From Lepidostoma basale (Eukaryota > Arthropoda > Insecta > Trichoptera > Lepidostomatidae), in assembly GCA_022606425.2 (NCBI GenBank), contig JAHDVF020000236.1, forward strand, positions 248,001 to 312,000: DNA of 64,000 bases, in the 5' to 3' direction. The notes beneath the pieces are model-generated. The model worked only from the letters and a program-made list of their open reading frames with translations, ran no database searches and was not told where the DNA came from. The position numbers and the translations under genes were made by a program. Of this stretch, positions 22,336 to 33,104 are shown piece after piece. The stretch's first letter is position 1. The number at the start of each line of letters is the position of its first letter.

Positions 22336-22985
22336 TTAGTTTTAACCCTGTGTGCTACTTAGGTACTGGTGGTATACATATTGTTCGGTAGCGATATCAC
22401 CTAGCGCCAGTCGTCTACTTTCCACCCCTATTGTGAAGTAATTGCGCATTGTGGCTGAGAAGACAGTGCAGAATGTGATGGCCATCGTGTCTGCGGTGCA
22501 GAAACCACGACTGCATTATCTCGGCTGCCTCTCAGCGATTCAATACCTTTATATGTCTGGCGTGAGTTATGTCTGAGAGGTTATTGTTTTACACCTGTAT
22601 ATAACTTTAACGGCCGTCCAATTCGCGCGATGTACCGCCGCCGAAGGACTGACAGTAAATATCACAATATAAAACTGATTTATTTTATTTTGTTCGTAAC
22701 ATATGGGCTTATTTTTCAGAGTGCCGAATGCCTCGTATAATGCGACGCATTGTAATGTTGATGAGGGTGTTTTTTCCTGAACTATAATAGCTAAAAATTA
22801 TACGTACTGGTATGGAGATAACGTATGAACGTGTCTACAGCCTTCTCCGAATTCAATATGAGTTATAAATAATGTTTTGATTCTAGAGTAGGAGCTAAGA
22901 CGTTGTTTAATCGTGAATATTGTCAGTTTGATCTCTTGATATATAATTCATTTCTAAAATTAACTGTTTAAATATAAAACGCTCT
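22336..22985. other. Non-coding DNA, nothing recognised
   Basis: 22390-22580 is GC-balanced without family features; the rest is AT-rich. Confidence 0.35.
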
Positions 22986-22986
22986 T

Positions 22987-23100
22987 TATGGTATCACTAC
23001 TTTTTTTTAAATTTTGCGACAGCTATTGTAACACCTGATGATGTCAACTTAGGTTGACGAAACAGCCGGTAACGAAAAAAAAGTTATGATACCATAAACA
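22987..23100 (+). ncRNA. Hammerhead-ribozyme-like motif A3 with long stem I
   Basis: CTGATGA (23035-23041), T, GTCAAC/GTTGAC with a TTAG loop (23043-23058), GAAA (23059-23062), CAGCCGGTA. All core bases are kept. The flanks TTTATGGTATCACTAC (from 22987) and GTTATGATACCATAAA (to ~23099) are inverted copies, so they would form the stem I expected of a type I hammerhead. Confidence 0.6.
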
Positions 23101-23255
23101 GTGTTTTATATTAATAATATTTAACAGTTAATAATGTTTTTACGTTTATATAAAGATTTTTGACAGGTGTAAAAATAAATTTTTCATTTGTTCCAATGAC
23201 AATTTGAATAATTTCATCAATATTTTAATGTTCTTACTGGTGTTGGTTTGTTTTA

Positions 23256-23590
23256 AGTACCTAATTACTGCTAGTTTAAGAAAAACGGCGAATACGTGGA
23301 ACATAAATTAAATAGCCAATATGTGCACCATCTAAAAAGAACATTTTGTGTTAGATTATATTTATTTTGTTATTTTATTTTAAATCATTGTATTTTATAT
23401 TATTTGTTTTAGATTTATTTTGTGGATGTTGGACGATCGAAGTGTGCGCGGGAGAGGCCTATTGGTAGCGATGAGGTTCGCAACCCATCACACCGCGTCT
23501 GGGGCGGGCGGGGCGAAAAGAGAAGGATGGAGTGCCGCATCGGTTAAAGTGTGGTAGACATTGCCACTTGCCACTCTGCCACGAAGGTCC
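23256..23590 (+). mobile_element. SINE-A copy, tail disrupted
   Basis: It starts near ATTACTGCTAGTTTAAG and contains CAATATGTGCACCATCTAAA, an AT-rich stretch and GGACGATCGAAGTGTGCGCG. It ends at GGTTAAAGTGTGG, after which the RTE-A tail is replaced. It aligns with 36505-36860 from the 5' edge. Confidence 0.75.
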
Positions 23591-23729
23591 TTACCAAATT
23601 GATCAATGTTTTTTTAAACTTTGTGAGCAACACAAACTTTAAGTTCGATTCCCTTGAAGTGAATCACTCACAAAATAAAATAGGGCTATAAAAATCATCA
23701 TTACAACTAGAATTTTAACGTGAAAAACT

Positions 23730-23850
23730 AATCACGCCTTCTCTTTGGAGAGAGGGTAGGCAGAAATAATTGACCGCTACACAGTGTTTTCTGACACTTC
23801 TCTCGCTTTCTCAACATTCATACACCTTGTCAAACACGCACGTTAACATT
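23730..23850 (-). mobile_element. RTE-A 3' end, short
   Basis: The plus strand reads AATCACGCCTTCTC, GAGGGTAGGCAGAAATAATT, and the reverse-complement C-terminus to CAAACACGCACGTTAACA. Confidence 0.7.
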
Positions 23851-24671
23851 GAACATTTATTATTATTGAAATACAAACTAGAAATATGCCCACCATTTCC
23901 ATTTAAAATGAATAATATGACTTAACTAGAATATGAGTATAGTAAATTTAGGAATACTGTGTATTATGATTGTAATATCATTATGTTACCTGTACGCTAA
24001 TCTATTGGGAAAGGGAGGTATTTTTTGCATGAAACAGTGAACAAAATAATATAAAAAGGAAAGTTTTAATCTTATACACTATTTATTTGTATTAAGAAAC
24101 ACTTCGGCATTTTTTATCAAGTGGATAGGTCATCCGCTTTTTAGTTCTCGCCACGGCGTATTTCGGCCTCCGAAGAAAGAGATGCATCACATTTGATATG
24201 GCGAGATCGAGAGAGACGGAGTATTGCTTTGTAAAAAAAATATGACCTGTTGTTTCGAAAGAAACGGAACAAGTACGTAGGTGTAACATTCCAGTGGACA
24301 TAGAGGAACACATGTTCGATGTTCGGCCGAGACCGGTCACTCTACTGACGCGTTACGAAATGTTCGGCGCGCCATCACGGTACGAGATAAATCACAAAAC
24401 TAGAAACGAACAGGTGACATCTGGCGTGAAAATCTCAACATTTTTACGTTATACGCGGCGTTAACTTTTTGGTCAAAGGTCACAAAATCAATTTTTGTTC
24501 CTTGTTAATACCATCAAATGCTCTTGCAATAGATATACACTCTTCTTCGCTTCCATCAAACAAACCGTCTTTATGGGTTTTCAATCATGCTGGTACAAAT
24601 GAAATAGGATATAGAAACTGTGTTTAATTAATGAAGCAAAAAACAAAATTTTAAAATTTCGTTAAAATATT
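23851..24671. other. Non-coding DNA, nothing recognised
   Basis: An 82-codon minus frame (24092-24340) lacks family features. No repeat was identified. Confidence 0.4.
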
Positions 24672-25098
24672 GTAAAGTATGGGATGGAAACTGTGACCCT
24701 CACCAAGAGAAATGTTGAAAGATTGAGAGTCACGCAGCGTTCCATGGAAAGACATATGCTCGGCGTCAGTCTCCGAGATAGAATCAGAAATGAGGAGATA
24801 GACGCCGAACAAAAATAACGGACATCATGGAACGACTAGCGAGACTGAAGTGGCAATGGGCGGGTCATGTGGCGAGACAGAGTGAAGATAGATGGACCCA
24901 GAAAATAATAAGGTGGAGAACATGGGAGAATAGGAGAAACGTCGGCAGGCCGCAAAAAAGGTGGGCCGACGACATTGCTGCCGTGGGGGGGGAAATGTGG
25001 CTACGGCTGGCAGGAGATAGAGACGAGTGGAAGGGAAGGGAGGAGGCCTATGTCCAGCAGTGGACCGATAAGGGCTGACGAAGAAGAAGAAGAAGATT
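24672..25098 (+). pseudogene. RTE-E LINE, C-terminal end
   Basis: It reads GMETVTLTKRNVERLRVTQR, then after a frame change LKWQWAGHVARQSEDRW, GRPQKRWADDI and EEAYVQQWTDKG* (stop ~25078), then a (GAA)n tail. The RT domain is absent. A second copy of the same family follows directly. Confidence 0.85.
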
Positions 25099-25528
25099 GT
25101 ACAGTTGGTACTTATGGTCTTGAAACTGTAACATCGTTCAAACAAAGTGCCGAAAAACTACGAGTGACCAAAAGAGCCATGGAAAGAGCCATGTTTGGAA
25201 TAAGCCTAAGAGACAGAGTCAAAAACGACACGGTGAGAGAAAAAACAAAGGTCACTGACATCATCCACCGGGTGGCGACTCTAAAATGGCAATGAGCAGG
25301 TCACGTAGCCAGAAGCTCAGATGAGAATGGACAAGCAGACTGCTGACTTGGAGACCGTGGACGGCAAAGAGAGGTGCAGGGCGACCGCAACTACGGTGGA
25401 AGAATGATCTGAACAGACACGTCGGAGTAACCTGGATGCAGTCTGCACAAGACAGAGTGACATGGAAACTAATGGAAGAGGCCTTTGCCCAGGAGTGGAC
25501 GGGAATAGGCTGAGGAAGAGGAAGATTG
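25099..25528 (+). pseudogene. RTE-E LINE, second copy in tandem
   Basis: It reads GLETVTSFKQSAEKLRVTKR, DRVKNDTVREKTKVTDI and ATLKWQ*AGHVAR, then GRPQLRWKND-like DNA and a final AQEWTGIG* near 25511, closing with GAGGAAGAGGAAGA. It starts inside the (GAA)n of the preceding copy, so one was inserted at the tail of the other. An in-frame TGA sits in KWQ*AGH. Confidence 0.8.
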
Positions 25529-25751
25529 TATGTATTTAGCTTGATTCTTCTTAATTTTATGGTTTCGGAAGGTCGCTGCCCTTCTCTAATATGATGTGGA
25601 ATGAAATACAATAAAATATATAATAAAAAACTAAGATAATATCATAAAATCAATTGGAATTGAGCTAAATATATATAATAAAGGATTTTTTAAACTCCTT
25701 TGTTATTTCATTATTTACAATGATCTCCTACAAAAAAAAACATACTCTCCG
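25529..25751. other. AT-rich spacer
   Basis: No feature was recognised. Confidence 0.4.
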
Positions 25752-26052
25752 ATTCATTACAGGGATGAGACTTCGAGACGCGGTGAGAAATTCTGAAATC
25801 AGGAAAATCTGCGAAGGAAAATGTCGAAGATGGTATGCGATGTGGATAACTAAGAAGACGTTACTGAAGAGATCATGTGGAGAGAACGTGTTCTGAAAGC
25901 GTGATAAAGTGATAAGTAAAATGACGAATAAAGTCATCGACCTCCAGGAAGACCACCCAAAAGATGGGGAGTCAGTTGGACATCTATATCCCAGGAACAA
26001 GCTCCGAGATATATCAGGACACTGTCCCAAATTAAGCAGAATAAGAAAAAGT
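25752..26052 (+). pseudogene. RTE-B-like C-terminus, strongly decayed
   Basis: Patches such as RLRDAVRNSEIRKICE and a GRPPKRWGVSW-like segment identify the family. An extra stretch and frameshifts interrupt it. The end has no clear tail. Confidence 0.55.
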
Positions 26053-26277
26053 TGAAACCTCAGAAAAATATTTAGGAAATCTTTATTTAAAAAAACACTG
26101 TAACACTGTCTTCTAAACGCTCTGTCCGTTGGGCTTCGTTATTTGCGGACAAGTGCGATTTCGTTATTTGAAAAGTATTTTTGAATTCACAAGTTTAAAA
26201 ATATCGATTCTTATGAAATATAACAAAACAAAACAAGTAAACTAATTATTTCGCAAAAATTAATACGAATGAAAATG
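26053..26277. other. AT-rich DNA, nothing recognised
   Basis: No feature was recognised. Confidence 0.4.
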
Positions 26278-26420
26278 AATGTTTTCTAGAAGTTTTATTA
26301 TATTTATGGAAATGACTTGTTTTGCTTGTTACATTATCTAATGTCTTTTGAGAACGATAATAAATATAAAAATCATATAAATAATAATAACACTTCTAGA
26401 AAACAGACGTTAACGTTGTA
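26278..26420. repeat. Fold-back pair of family B bodies
   Basis: TGTTTTCTAGAAGTTTTATT (26280) is inverted near 26385-26410 (CACTTCTAGAAAACAGACG). The centre keeps ATGACTTGTTTTGC, a mutated GCGAAACATGTCAT on the other strand. Confidence 0.5.
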
Positions 26421-26875
26421 TTCATAATTTAATATAGAGTTTTAGACCATGGTTAAAAAAACAAACGTCCTTGAAACGTTGAGCAAAGAGAATGAAGTGC
26501 TCTTATTTTTTCTATGTATTTCTCTAGATTCTAGATTCATACAGTGTATAATACATACATAGACTTTCCCAATTTTTTGTATAACCGGCATTTAAAATGA
26601 AAATAAAATAACTGTAGTGTCGATTTTTTTCTGCTAAAGTATTTACGACCATCTGGTCTCTTATCTAAAATTCTTGAAACTTTATAATTCCGTTACATGT
26701 CCTGAGAAATCTTCTAAACTTGATGTATTTAATATATTATTACTGGTTTATGAAAATTACTGAAATTAATCGAATGAAAAAAAAACACAATTTTATTTTA
26801 TTAGAAGTCATATGTCAAATAAGAGAATTTGAACCGGATTTAAAGAGAGCGGTTTTGTCGAATGTGTGCATTTAT

Positions 26876-26878
<3 letters not shown>
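26421..26878. other. AT-rich DNA, nothing recognised
   Basis: A 75-codon frame running into the CA repeat (26720-26947) is treated as chance. Confidence 0.4.

Positions 26879-26944
<66 letters not shown>
26879..26944 (+). repeat. (CA)33 microsatellite
   Basis: It is an uninterrupted run of 66 bases of CA. Confidence 0.98.
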
Positions 26945-26946
<2 letters not shown>

Positions 26947-27044
26947 AGTAGTAGACATTTAAATGGACAAGGTACCTATTTGGAAAATAACACAATTTCT
27001 CTGTCATTATTCTCATTATTTTTACATGAAACTTCTGACCAGAT

Positions 27045-27075
27045 CAAAAGATGAATGAGTGTCACCGAAACCGGT
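27045..27075 (+). repeat. GAAACCGGTCG module remnant
   Basis: CACCGAAACCGGTCGAAACT matches the 3' half of the family C modules; the CUGANGA half is lost. Confidence 0.4.
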
Positions 27076-27177
27076 CGAAACTACAGGTGAATAAGAAAAA
27101 GTGGAATAATAATATTATAGAGCAATTTAAAAAAAAATTAAAACAATACTATTTTGATCCAATTCTAAGACATAAGA

Positions 27178-27272
27178 TCGAAGGACAGCTGGGAATCTAC
27201 CTCACAGGAGGAGCAACACTCTGGAGAACAGACCACATAGGTCTACAATAAGGAAGAAGAAGAAGAAGATAA
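27178..27272 (+). mobile_element. RTE-B 3' end
   Basis: It reads GQLGIYLTGGATLWRTD in one frame, homologous to SWESTSQEEQLSREQTT of the better copy in another, and then CTACAATAAGGAAGAAGAAG. Confidence 0.8.
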
Positions 27273-27755
27273 TCGTACTAAAACGCTGTGTTCTGTTTGG
27301 ACACAATGCGAAAAGGACGCCGGAATCCAAACGTTGAACATTTTGTAAATTCCTATGACTATTTGCAGATGATAAACACAGTCCCATCAATAGCGTGATT
27401 GTTCGGATCTGTATGCACAATATCAGTACACAGTCGACATTAAACATCGGTTATATTTGAGAATTAAATGCCTACATGCAATGAGTCCCATATCTGTGAT
27501 TATGTATTATACATCAGACACTAACTGTGGAATTGATGTGATAACAAAAGTAAACACAATATTTCTAAGTAAATGCACGATATTTGATAATGCATATAAA
27601 TATCTTTTATAACATTAAAAATCTGTATTTAAAAATGTAGATATATTTTAAACGTACATATATTTCAAAATGTTTATTTCAAACGTGGGGAAAAGACAAA
27701 AATAATAAAACAAACCAGGAATGCAACCCATAACTCACGGCGAACCATTAAATCA
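27273..27755. other. Non-coding DNA, nothing recognised
   Basis: No supported feature was found. Confidence 0.4.
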
Positions 27756-27756
27756 T

Positions 27757-28215
27757 CCGAACAGTAGTGACCTATGGGTGTGAGGCGTGGACAATGACAG
27801 CGAAATCCGCAGAGCGACTGGATACTTTTGAGAAAAGGGTGCTTCGCAGAATTCTAGGACCTGTGAATTACGGTGAAGGCTGGAGAGTGCGGCATAATAA
27901 CGAGTTGTACTATATTTACAAAGCTCCCAGTCTCTCCACACAGGTCAGACTGAATAGACTGAGATGGGCCGGTCACGTGCAGAGGATGCTGTCATCGCGA
28001 ACCCCAAAAAGATTGCTGGAGTGGCACCCAGGTGGTAGAAGACCAATTGGACGACCAAGGCTGCGATGGGAGGATGAAGTTTGGAGAGATGGGGCGAAAT
28101 TGTTACGAGTGTCAGATTAGAGGGTCAAAGCGGAGGACAGGAGAAGTTGGAGGCAAAGAATACTGGAGGCTAAGGCTCGATATGGGCTGTAGGGCCATCG
28201 AAGAAGATATTTCAA
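27757..28215 (+). pseudogene. RTE-C LINE, C-terminal end
   Basis: The frame is open for ~117 codons from 27767: VTYGCEAWTMTAKSAERL, RRILGPVN, RLRWAGHVQRM, GGRRPIGRPRLRWEDEV, then LLRVSD*. The stop corresponds to W in the copy at 49514 (SDWRVEAEDRR), so it is a nonsense change; homology continues to ARYGL* (~28190). No RT motif is present. Confidence 0.85.
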
Positions 28216-28239
28216 ATGTGGGATGATCAAATAAATATT

Positions 28240-28388
28240 TTTTTAATTTTGGGCACCTGAGGAGTCGGAGAAATCGACGGGCGATGTTGAGGAAGCGTGA
28301 GAAGTATGTCAGGAAAGAAAATTTTGGCAGTCCATTCTTTCTGCATACCCCTTCAGAGAGACGGCGTGATGGTTAGTTAGTTAATCAT
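28240..28388 (+). mobile_element. RTE-A 3' end
   Basis: It starts at GGCACCTGAGGAGTCGGAGA with a gap in the MTRCMN block, and ends CGTGATGGTTAGTTAGTTAA. It lies just after the RTE-C copy. Confidence 0.8.
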
Positions 28389-28965
28389 GTTTAGAATACA
28401 AACATTTTATTATTGATCCAAACTGTTCGTATTTTCGATAATTTATATGACGTATGCATATTCTACGTTATTTGTCATATCATAAAAGTAATCATCTTTC
28501 TCAACTCAATTTCTGTTTTTCGACTATCTTTGTTTCATGATTTTTACATTAAAAATAAAAATTAAACTATATCATTGATTCTTAATGCAAGGAAAACATA
28601 AAGTTTTATCTTTAGTCATATTTCCCGCATCCTTCAATAAGACATAAATAATATTATACGAGTATATTATTTTTGTGCCTTATCGTAGAATAATATTCAA
28701 TATTATAATTATCGGCAAGAAGGCCTCGTTATTCTCAGAAGGGCAAAACAGCTGCTAAATAATTCTATCGCCAGTTAAGACATCCGTCATCTGCCAATTC
28801 GACGTCGTCCTTTGATTATTTAGTAGAATTTTATTATAAGTTGTGCAACCTTCCAATACAATTAGCCCAGAATACAACTCTTTTGAATAAGTATTCGCAG
28901 TTATAAGCAAGCTGCATTAGGACAAATTAGATGATAAAAATTAGGGTTATTTTGATGGTCATCAT
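28389..28965. other. AT-rich DNA, nothing recognised
   Basis: No feature was recognised. Confidence 0.4.
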
Positions 28966-29366
28966 GTATGAAGGATGGAAGCAGGATAAACGCCGTAGAA
29001 ATGAGATCACTAAGAAGAATGTGCGGGAAAACGTTGTATGATAAAATTCCGAACGATGAAATAAGAAAGAAATGTAAGGCAGATGACTGCATCATGGATA
29101 AAATAAAAAAAGGATCCATGAGATGGCTTGGACATATGGAACGAAAGAAGCCGAGGACGATCGAGGAAAACATGGCATGACCAAATTAATCAATTACTAA
29201 AAGGCGGTCACATTCGAAGTTGGAATAATCGATGTGCGTGCATGGTACGATGTATGAATGTAGAGGAAGCACGAAAGGTATTCCAGGACAGAGCATTGTG
29301 GCGATCCATCCTCTCAGCCTACCCCTCCGGGGAAATGGCGTAATGGTTAGTTACTTAGTTAGTTTT
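28966..29366 (+). pseudogene. RTE-A LINE, C-terminal end
   Basis: The first frame reads SRINAVEMRSLRRMCGKTLY, KKGSMRWLGHMER. After a ~40-bp deletion and frame change near 29145 the second reads RSRKTWHDQINQLLKGGHI and RWNN-type sequence, to WRSILSAYPSGEMA* (29343), then GTTAGTTACTTAGTTAG. Confidence 0.85.
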
Positions 29367-29567
29367 TGATGGTTTTATCATTGTAACATAAAATGAGACT
29401 CTGCTGCAAACCGATCCCTAGGTTTGATAGATTGACACATATTCGTGTCTTCTAAGAGAATTCTAAGCAATCATTAGTTGGGTCCAGGATTGGACATAGT
29501 AGTATGAGAAGCCACATCCATGAAAAACATTCATCATCGGAAACAAGGGGTTGGTGTCAGTATTTAC

Positions 29568-29712
29568 ATAACTTCTTCTTCTTTCCGTGTCCTGTCAGAT
29601 CTCCCCAACGTTGATTATCACCCTTGAGTAGGCCTCCCTGTCCTGAGCAGCTCGGAACATCCTTCTACTCTCATCCATTCGTTCCATATGTCCAAACCAT
29701 CCCAAGGATCCA
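29568..29712 (-). pseudogene. In-frame chimera: RTE-A segment joined to RTE-D C-terminus
   Basis: Reading the minus strand from 29708, one frame gives GSLGWFGHMERMDES (RTE-A), then RRMFRAAQDREAYSRVIINV and GEI* (RTE-D), ending in (GAA)n at 29568-29580. The switch falls right after the GHMERM block, which both families share in loose form. The frame is uninterrupted over ~45 codons. Confidence 0.7.
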
Positions 29713-30260
29713 AAATTAAAAAATAGTCAAATTGACTTGAGGTATACTAGATTTTTTTCGTTATCATGAAATACACGTCTATTTTATTATGTAAAATTCT
29801 AAAGGTGAGTCAAATGAGTAATATATTTTATTAAAATTAATTTAAATATTCAACCGATAATATTAATCATATTCATCAATAATAAAACCTATTTTTTTAG
29901 CGAAATCACACGTAAACAAGGAACACTTGGTATTCTTACTAACGGTGCATTATAAGCCCAGTTGACATTTGTCAATTGAAAAATACATTATTTTATCGTA
30001 ATATCTTAAAAACAGCTAAATTACTTGGGTAAGTGGAACAATCGAAAATTAATTAGTAGTGTATAGCGTATTTTTTATATTAGTATATAGAATATTTAAA
30101 TGAAACGCGTAATCGACTGTTAGGTTGAAAAAACCATTACAAGATAAAATTATATTTATTAGAAATATTATTGTAGCGGCTAACAATGTGGTAGTTTTTT
30201 TTAAAAGCGTTTAAACCACCGAGATGTGAGTATTACTACATATTTCATGTTTAACTTTGT
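29713..30260. other. AT-rich DNA, nothing recognised
   Basis: No feature was recognised. Confidence 0.4.
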
Positions 30261-30273
30261 TATATTTGAATAC

Positions 30274-30307
30274 CTGAAGATGGAAGCATCGGTTTCTGAA
30301 ACATGTA
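30274..30307 (+). ncRNA. Hammerhead-ribozyme-like motif D1 (core bases kept, weak stem II)
   Basis: CTGAAGA (30274-30280), T, a weak GGAA/TTCT stem II (30282-30297), GAAA and CATGTA. ACATGT is the stem III palindrome. Confidence 0.45.
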
Positions 30308-30934
30308 ACACAAAAAAGTTCGTTGGTATAAATATATAACTATTTTTATAACTATTACAAGTATTGTATTTTTTTCCAGTGTATATGTTAAAATGAGTTG
30401 AACTTTGGCAAATATCCTTTATGAATTGAATGAAAATACGAATATATCGAAATAACGGTATGTACGTGTTTGACGAATTGAATATTTGAGAAAAAAGAAA
30501 ATATTTATATTGCTTCTCAAATCAAATCAAATCCGTTTATTTACTCAAAATATATCACAAATAGTATAAATGTTTAAGGCATCTTTTGAGTATAGGTAAA
30601 TTATTATACACATACAACATAATACCAGGAACGCATTAGAGATGGTTATGCATTAGGAAGACAAGATACTTTCAAAAGTCAATAGTATTTGTCCCCTGAA
30701 CGTACCTACCTTCACTAATATGAAAGACGCCGAGACCGCGTTCAGCAGACTAACTGCTCTTCCCACCGGTGTCACCATAGGCAGATTGGTTCTGGTAAGA
30801 GATAACTATCAATAATAAAAATGCCAACATCCTCCAGCACGGCTGAGTTCTCGAATTATCCCTTAAAGGAAAGAGTCATGAGATGTTATGGTTGAGTGCA
30901 TTTATCACATTTTATTATTATTTAATATGACATG
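30308..30934. other. AT-rich DNA, nothing recognised
   Basis: No supported feature was found. Confidence 0.4.
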
Positions 30935-31212
30935 TCTTCTAAAGATACTGGAGGGACCATGTAGCCCGAATGGAAAGATACTGGAGGGACCATGTAGCCC
31001 GAATGGATGGAAGATACTGGAGGGACCATGTAGCCCGAATGGATGGTGACATACTCGCATATACAGCCGCTTATGAAATCCCCTTCGGACACCGCCCACC
31101 TGGAAGACCGCCTAAGAGATGGAGGGACAGCTGGATCTCATCATCCGACGAGATATGATTTCTGTGTCACAGATCGTCAGATCTATTAAAAGAAGAAGAA
31201 GAAGAAGAAGTC
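30935..31212 (+). pseudogene. RTE-B-like C-terminus with an in-phase triplication
   Basis: The peptide RYWRDHVARMDG is present three times in a row (units starting 30943, 30976 and 31012; lengths 33 and 36 bp), all in one frame. It is followed by GHRPPGRPPKRWRDSWISSS, a frame end near 31158 and (GAA)n (31190-31212). Single copies of this block in other elements read RDWYGHVQRMD. Confidence 0.8.
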
Positions 31213-32098
31213 TTCTAAAGAAAAAAATCAAAATGTTGAAATAAATATAAATGTTTAATAAGAATAATGGAATTTTAAAATTCAGTGAAATGTTAGTGTG
31301 TAGGAAGTCTACTGTGTTTAGACATCTCGCTCTCGGACGGGGTCATTCACCATACATTGGCATTCCTTGACCACCATCGGCCAGTTGGTGGTTGGCTGAT
31401 CGGGTAGGGGGGAAGCAGAAGAAGGGGGGGGGGGGGTCAGCCCCATAAGATCACATTCCAACCTGAAGCGGCGGGCAGGAGCGGCAGAGCGCGCTCACTC
31501 AAGACTCAACGCGAATCTAAGGACTACGAATTTCCTTTTAACGTTTACAAATACGTACGAATACTTTCAGTTGATGCAGCTTTTCGGTGTTGCAAATGGA
31601 AGTAGGGTGTATTTAATAAAATAAAGTTATACTTGGGATGTGGATGACACTTCCGCAAAAGATGTGTTTTATTGGTTGGATGATAATTAAAACGAACAAT
31701 GGTGATTTTTTTACGTTTTGATTAGGTGGTTGTCAAGTCGAACGAAAACTTTTGTGGATGGAAGGGAAATCAATGATTGATTGATTGTAAATGTGTAACA
31801 CATTGCAAGTAGTCTTTTTATATACATAATGTGTTATTTCTGTATTTCTGTATATATAAAGTTATAAGTTAGTTAGTTTTTTTTTTAAATTAAATATTTT
31901 TAATGTATTAGGAAGCATATAGTTTGGCGTTTTCGTATGAGGAGGGCCTATCTTTAATGATATTAGAGCATTTTTTGAGAACTCCCGTCATTTTGTAGAC
32001 AACTTTGTATTTTATATTGTATATTTTAACGTGGTCGCTACAGTCGATTTATCTTACTTAAAACAATGTGCTTTCACAACACTTTATTTCAAACTGTG
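31213..32098. other. Non-coding DNA with a G13 run
   Basis: 31424-31436 is 13 G in a row. Around 31360-31410 the GGCCAGTTGGTGGTTGGCTG stretch is GC-rich. No gene was recognised. Confidence 0.4.
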
Positions 32099-32125
32099 TT
32101 TCGGGTGGTTCTCACCCTTCTTCAG
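32099..32125 (-). ncRNA. Hammerhead-ribozyme-like motif E1 (core intact)
   Basis: Minus strand: CTGAAGA (32125-32119), A, stem II GGGTG/CACCC with an AGAAC loop, GAAA (32102-32099), then CACAGTTTG. All core bases and a perfect 5-bp stem II are present. Stem III is not a clean palindrome. Confidence 0.5.
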
Positions 32126-32337
32126 TGCATATAATTTTTATTGACACCGGAGTAAATGTGCTTCAATTGTATATTCTGAAACAAGTGATGGCGAATATAG
32201 AAATAATTGAACTTCTTCATATTATGTAGTTTGGAACGATCAGATTGCCTTCTTAGGTAAGCAATATCGATATTTTTTAATTTTGTGTGGTTCGATCACA
32301 TTATCATTTATAATATATCATATGCATATAATATTAC

Positions 32338-32642
32338 TTACAACAACAACAATCCATCACGCCGTTTCCCCGTAGGCGTAGGCAGAGAGAATGGACCGCC
32401 ACACTACTCTATCCTGGCACACCTCTCTAGGTTCCTCCACATTCATACAGCGAGTCATACACGCACGTTGATTCTTCGGACTTCTAACATGACTGACCTT
32501 AAAAATTTGATTAATTTGGTCATGCCATGTTTTCCTCGGTCTGTTTCGACTCCGTACTCCATTTATATAATTTACGTATACTTTCTTAACCGTTCTTTCT
32601 ACATCCATGCGCTCCATATGTCCGAACCAACGCAGCAATTAT
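32338..32642 (-). pseudogene. RTE-A' LINE, C-terminal end
   Basis: The minus strand is open for 93 codons from LRWFGHMERMDVERTVKKVY through RNRPRKTWHDQINQIFKV and RACMTRCMNVEEPREVCQDR to a stop (32357). A (GTT)n tail follows on that strand (plus ACAACAACAACAA at 32341). 5'-truncated. Confidence 0.85.
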
Positions 32643-33104
32643 TTATTATTTAATTATTTTTTATGGTAATATCATATGCAGATCAGGTATACATACTTTT
32701 AATATAATTGATTTTTAAGTGTGTGTTCTGCTTTTCACTAAAACATGAAAAATTTAGTTAAACACTTAAAATTTTGAGTTGAAGATAATTGATGGATTCG
32801 TAGTCCACGCCTACGATCAAAGCCGTTTCTGAGATTTATTTGTTGTAAGTAAGAAGCTTCTAGTGGTGGAACAACAGATTGATTTATGTACATGCTTTCT
32901 TGTGGGTAGGTTTTACTTACGATAGACCAATCATTATTTGGTACACTATTGCGCATCGTTCTTGGTTATATTGCACTATTTTTATACATTTTACGGTAAA
33001 ACTAATTGAAGAGTACCCAGAGAGGCTGTTATCGGGATTGGGACTAGAGAATAGAGGCGCTATTTCGTGTGCCTGGTTCGTTCACTTCCTAGGCCCGTCC
33101 TTCG
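32643..33104. other. AT-rich DNA, nothing recognised
   Basis: 32985-33100 is less AT-rich (AGAGGCTGTTATCGGGATTG) and may be a decayed piece; no assignment. Confidence 0.35.

Noticed and set aside
31424..31436. G13 run as G-quadruplex regulator
   Set aside because: A single homopolymer with no nearby gene; could also be a sequencing artefact.
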